From the NCBI GenBank assembly GCA_973895155.1, contig OZ316892.1, positions 2,542,001 through 2,606,000 on the forward strand: 64,000 bases of DNA, given 5' to 3'. Source of the stretch: Marsupella aquatica. Taxonomy: Eukaryota; Marchantiophyta. The stretch's first letter is position 1. Every line of letters starts with the position of its first letter. The position numbers were made by a program, and so were the translations under genes. The notes under the pieces were generated by a model. It was not told the DNA's origin, made no database searches, and was given only the letters and a program-made list of their open reading frames with translations. This document shows positions 61,001 through 64,000 of this stretch, one piece after another.

Positions 61001-61692
61001 TAAGCTCTATTTATTGTAGTTTACCATTTGGCACGTAAGGAAGCTTGTGGCTGTTTGTCCTCGGAAAATGTAGAGGCCTTCACGGTGAACTTGGACTTAT
61101 GATTCGTAGCAATATCTTCTATCTATTTCCAGAATACCAAATCTAAGTCCAGGATTTTAAGATTTCGACGTTTTGAGCAGAGATAATATTTCCAGTTTTG
61201 TTTTTAGTACTCGATTTTAATTATATTTTAATGCTGGTTCGACGGCTCCCGTCTGATTTGCTTTTGTGAATACACTGACTGCACATCTCTTCTTGTTTCA
61301 CAAGTCATGAAGAAAACTTTAGGAAAACTGAACACTGCTGGAGTTTTAGCTCTCCCACTCCTCCCCCTGTGCGCCCACTCTTCTAACAGAATCAAATGCT
61401 GTGTTGAATCCCAAATATCCTGCAATTTTCCAACCAGTTTAGGATACAAACATGTTCTCACTTCTGACTAAGCTCGTGATTTCTCGGGGTTTCAACGATT
61501 TATTAGAGTGGAGTAGTATGTGGTGATGGAAAGCCTTCATCAACCTTTGGAGCCATTTCTGGCACGGTTCCCATCTCGGAACTTTCAATTTCTTAGCCTT
61601 GGTTGCTGGTGCAGGATTTCAAATTCAAGAACAACAAGGGGAAGACTTTACATCAAATAAAACTCAGGCATGTTGATCAATCAGACATGTAG
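58083..61692 (+). CDS. Purple-acid-phosphatase-like metallophosphoesterase (10 exons)
   Basis: Exons: 58083-58313, 58634-58747, 58943-58977, 59309-59477, 59691-59765, 60029-60087, 60309-60420, 60561-60691, 60951-60999, 61615-61692. Phases agree and the product is 350 aa. Residues 27-44 are hydrophobic after a basic N-terminus, so it is a signal peptide or type II signal anchor and the enzyme should be luminal or extracellular. Metallophosphoesterase motifs follow in order: GDHG (Asp63), GDNFY (Asp95, Tyr98), GDHDHRG (131-138), VVGHRPL (His234) and GHDH (His272, His274). AAQIAYSNHSKRW and the size match low-molecular-weight, tartrate-resistant-type acid phosphatases, which release phosphate from esters using an Fe-containing two-metal centre. 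In the third motif the usual metal ligand Asn (GNHD) is Asp133. The second histidine motif after VVGH is also missing. The acceptor before exon 7 (GAAAAAG|GCG) is weak but needed for frame. Confidence 0.92.
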
Positions 61693-63174
61693 GTTGATCG
61701 CGCCCAAAGCCTGCTAGAGCTGGAGTTGGTGCGTCGACATCTTCAGTGGTGTGTCTCGACCTCAAGGTACAAACGTCTGTGCAATGATTCACCAAAAGCT
61801 TGTACGAGACACTTCATCTACGGATGGAGATCGACATTGATGAAGACAACCATTCGTGATATGGATTGAATTATCTTAGTGTTGAAGAACCTTTTTTTTT
61901 GTCTTCAGATTCTTTCATCACATTTATTGGATTACATTTATGAGCGAGTGTTACTCAATTTGAACTTATTGTTCCTCCCACCGCAGAGTTATGGTCGAAG
62001 CTCTCTTTACTGAGAGTTGTGTATAATAGTTCAGAAACGGCTACCCATTTTTGATATTGCTGCAGATGCTTAGAAAGGCAATACTACCTGCAGATTTTTG
62101 CAGAGGCTCTGGGCTACTAGCTTAGAGTATTCTGGTCATCACTGTGTAAAATTAAGACATTAAATATCTGTTCCGTTTGCTATTGCTGGTTACTTGCAAT
62201 TGTCTATGTTTCAACGGAAATGATTATTCTAGAAACAATAGTTTGGGCAGTTTTGCTTGTGCCTGACGTGTTTACATAAATCGGGGAGATCTACGCTCCA
62301 AAGAAGCCAGTGAAGAGCAGTTCAATTACGAAATGCCCATTGATTGAGTAGGTGATTGCCAAACCAGGTGATATGTAACAACAGCTCCTCGATAGTCACA
62401 ACCGACTGGTGCTGTTCATAAATGTCATGTGTTGTGAACGTGCCGACGTAGGGCTTTATATGTTTACCCCACTGGATGGAGTCGGCAGTTGGTCTCCAGC
62501 CTGTCGCCTCCTGCACTTGCCGATCGACGCCGTGTTTTGTGTCTAAATCTCTCATTTGTGAAAGTGAAAGCTTTTTATCAACAACACCTTAGATTCCAGC
62601 TATATTTGCAGGAACAGAGCTAGATTTCCTTTGGCTCCAAACTGCTGCAGGTAAGCAGAAATTAGAATTCAGATGATGACATCATAAACAATTGACAAGC
62701 CTCATCTATTTGCCCAAGCTTCTCTTAGAAGTCTGGAAGAGCCACTTATCAATGCTCCGAACCAGCCATGGTGGTGGACTAACTCAACCATGGGAGATAC
62801 TGTAGCCTTCAACTTACATAAAAAATGACAGTACTTTTCAAATTTCTCCCTGTCCATAATCTTTTTTTGGCTCATCTCCCACAATAACACAAACAAAAAA
62901 CCTAAAACCATACTTAATGGCAAACTGAAAAGCCCATAGAACTCCTGGGCCTGAAATGGACAGAAGCATTGGGGGTCCTTGAATTTGGTATAAAAAAAAG
63001 GTGCTTCCACCCCCAAAGTATAAGAGAGGGTCAGGAGTAAATTTAAACTAGTAGTTCATCTTTTAACAAATCACCAAATAGTGTTCCAGTTGGGATCAAA
63101 TCACACAGATCCCCAAATATTTTTGGAATGCAAGAGTATTATGATGATGACTAGCCTGATGTCCAGGCATTGCA
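61693..63174. other. Phosphatase 3' flank and intergenic DNA
   Basis: Probably includes the 3' untranslated region of the phosphatase. Minus-strand frames at 62,322-62,555 and 62,702-63,016 show no motif I can place. Confidence 0.4.
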
Positions 63175-63745
63175 TGAAAGATTCTGAGGTGAGAACAAGA
63201 TGTCGAGGAGAGACAAGATGTCAAGGAGAGGGAAAGATTTTGAGGCAAGGCAAAAGATATTAGAGGTGAAGGCAAGATGTTGAGGTGATAAAAAGATAGG
63301 GAGGTGAGAGAAAGATGTGAAGGCAAGGACAAGATATCACGGAGAGGCAAAGATAAGGAAGTGAGGTAAAGATGTTGAGGTGAAAAAAAATGTTGAGGTG
63401 AAAAAATGGTCAATAAAAGAATGAGATGTTAATGTGAGGAAAAGAAGTCAAGATGAGAAAAGGAGGTCGAGGAGAGAAAAGATGAGGTGAAAAAAAGATA
63501 CAAAATGAGTAAAAGACGTCAAGGAGAGAAAAAATGTTGAGGGTGACGGAAAAATATTGTAATGAAATAAACATGTCAAGGTGAGCAAAAGGTAAGATGT
63601 CAAGTTGAGAAAAATATGTCAAACAAGGTGAAAAAAGATGTTAAGGAGAAAAAAGATGTCAAAGGTGAAAAAAGATATTATGGTGAGATAAAAATGTCAA
63701 TGTGATTAAAAATGGCGAGATGAGAAAAAGATGTCACAGTAAGGT
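63175..63745 (+). repeat. Purine-rich degenerate minisatellite
   Basis: About 570 bp built from degenerate 15-20-bp units of the type AAAAGATGTCAAGGTGAG, with almost no pyrimidine runs on the plus strand. Variants include AAGATGTTGAGGTGA and AAAAGAAGTCAAGATGAG. The unit recurs roughly 30 times. Minus-strand frames through it are repeat artefacts. Confidence 0.8.
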
Positions 63746-63764
63746 AAATTTGTTATGGTGGTGT

Positions 63765-63980
63765 TTAATAACCTGTGCGTTGCACATAAAAATTGGAATC
63801 GCGACATAACAACCACCACATCTATTCAACCCATGTTTATTTTTTTTACCCAAAATTTCTGGTCTCCCCCCCTGCCGGAGCACTCTTCTGACAGCTGAGC
63901 ACTGTTCCTCCTTTTTCACTTTTGTAATGGGAAGATGGCCAAAAATTGGCGAGATTTGTTATTATAGTGGTAGATGATGA
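63765..63980 (+). mobile_element. Dispersed repeat with palindromic end, diverged copy 3
   Basis: It begins with AACCTGTGCGTTGCAC and ends with TTATTATAGTGGTAGATG, the same two ends as the copies at 35.7 and 45.1 kb. The interior is different or highly diverged. The shared ends point to one family with variable middles. Confidence 0.45.
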
Positions 63981-64000
63981 TTGGGAGACCTATTATGCAC

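Noticed and set aside
62322-62555. Minus-strand frame of 77 codons, considered as a gene or retroelement fragment
   Set aside because: No conserved motif of any retroelement protein or enzyme could be identified.

Overview
The window is nuclear DNA from a plant-lineage eukaryote. Genes are split by short GT-AG introns (about 100-800 bp; one of 2.3 kb), and about three quarters of the sequence is AT-rich intergenic DNA full of dispersed and tandem repeats. The clearest lineage marker is a plant-type diaminopimelate epimerase with a transit-peptide-like leader. A Raf/MAP3K-like kinase and a transit-type gene layout agree with this. I cannot name the species; a streptophyte alga or non-seed land plant is a guess. 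Operons, CRISPR arrays and intact LTR or LINE coding sequences were not seen.

Gene layout. (1) 11.86-15.95 kb, minus: diaminopimelate epimerase of plastid lysine synthesis, 10 exons, about 380 aa. Its promoter side abuts a minisatellite of about 70-bp units (16.06-17.41 kb) with an embedded G-rich tract, and its last exon is half of a tandem duplication. (2) 23.66-25.94 kb, plus: two exons copied from the N-terminus of the downstream kinase, running out of frame into a 630-codon acidic, disordered reading frame with a PP1-type docking motif. (3) 28.45-30.94 kb, plus: an 8-exon, 413-aa Raf-like protein kinase with a coiled-coil-like N-terminus and DFN in place of DFG. (4) 48.80-53.56 kb, plus: a three-coding-exon, 631-aa protein with one Cys/His zinc-binding-like module and a C-terminal membrane-anchor-like segment; family not recognised. 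(5) 58.08-61.69 kb, plus: a 10-exon, 350-aa purple-acid-phosphatase-like metallophosphoesterase with an N-terminal signal anchor and an Asn-to-Asp change at a metal ligand. A possible small basic protein lies at 41.89 kb.

Repeats. The best-defined mobile element is a 991-bp Mutator-like foldback element (36,777-37,767) with about 340-bp terminal inverted repeats and a perfect 10-bp target-site duplication. A tRNA-derived SINE-like family has copies near 10.9-11.2, 46.5-46.8 and 55.1-55.4 kb. Another family of about 250 bp, marked by a GTGCATTGCAC palindrome, occurs near 35.7, 45.1 and 63.8 kb. A purine-rich degenerate minisatellite fills 63.18-63.74 kb.

The genes show no shared pathway. The one functional pairing suggested by the sequence is between the kinase and its upstream partial paralogue, which share a coiled-coil-like N-terminal module. 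Exon borders were worked out by eye from splice signals, reading frame and family motifs; transcript data were not available.
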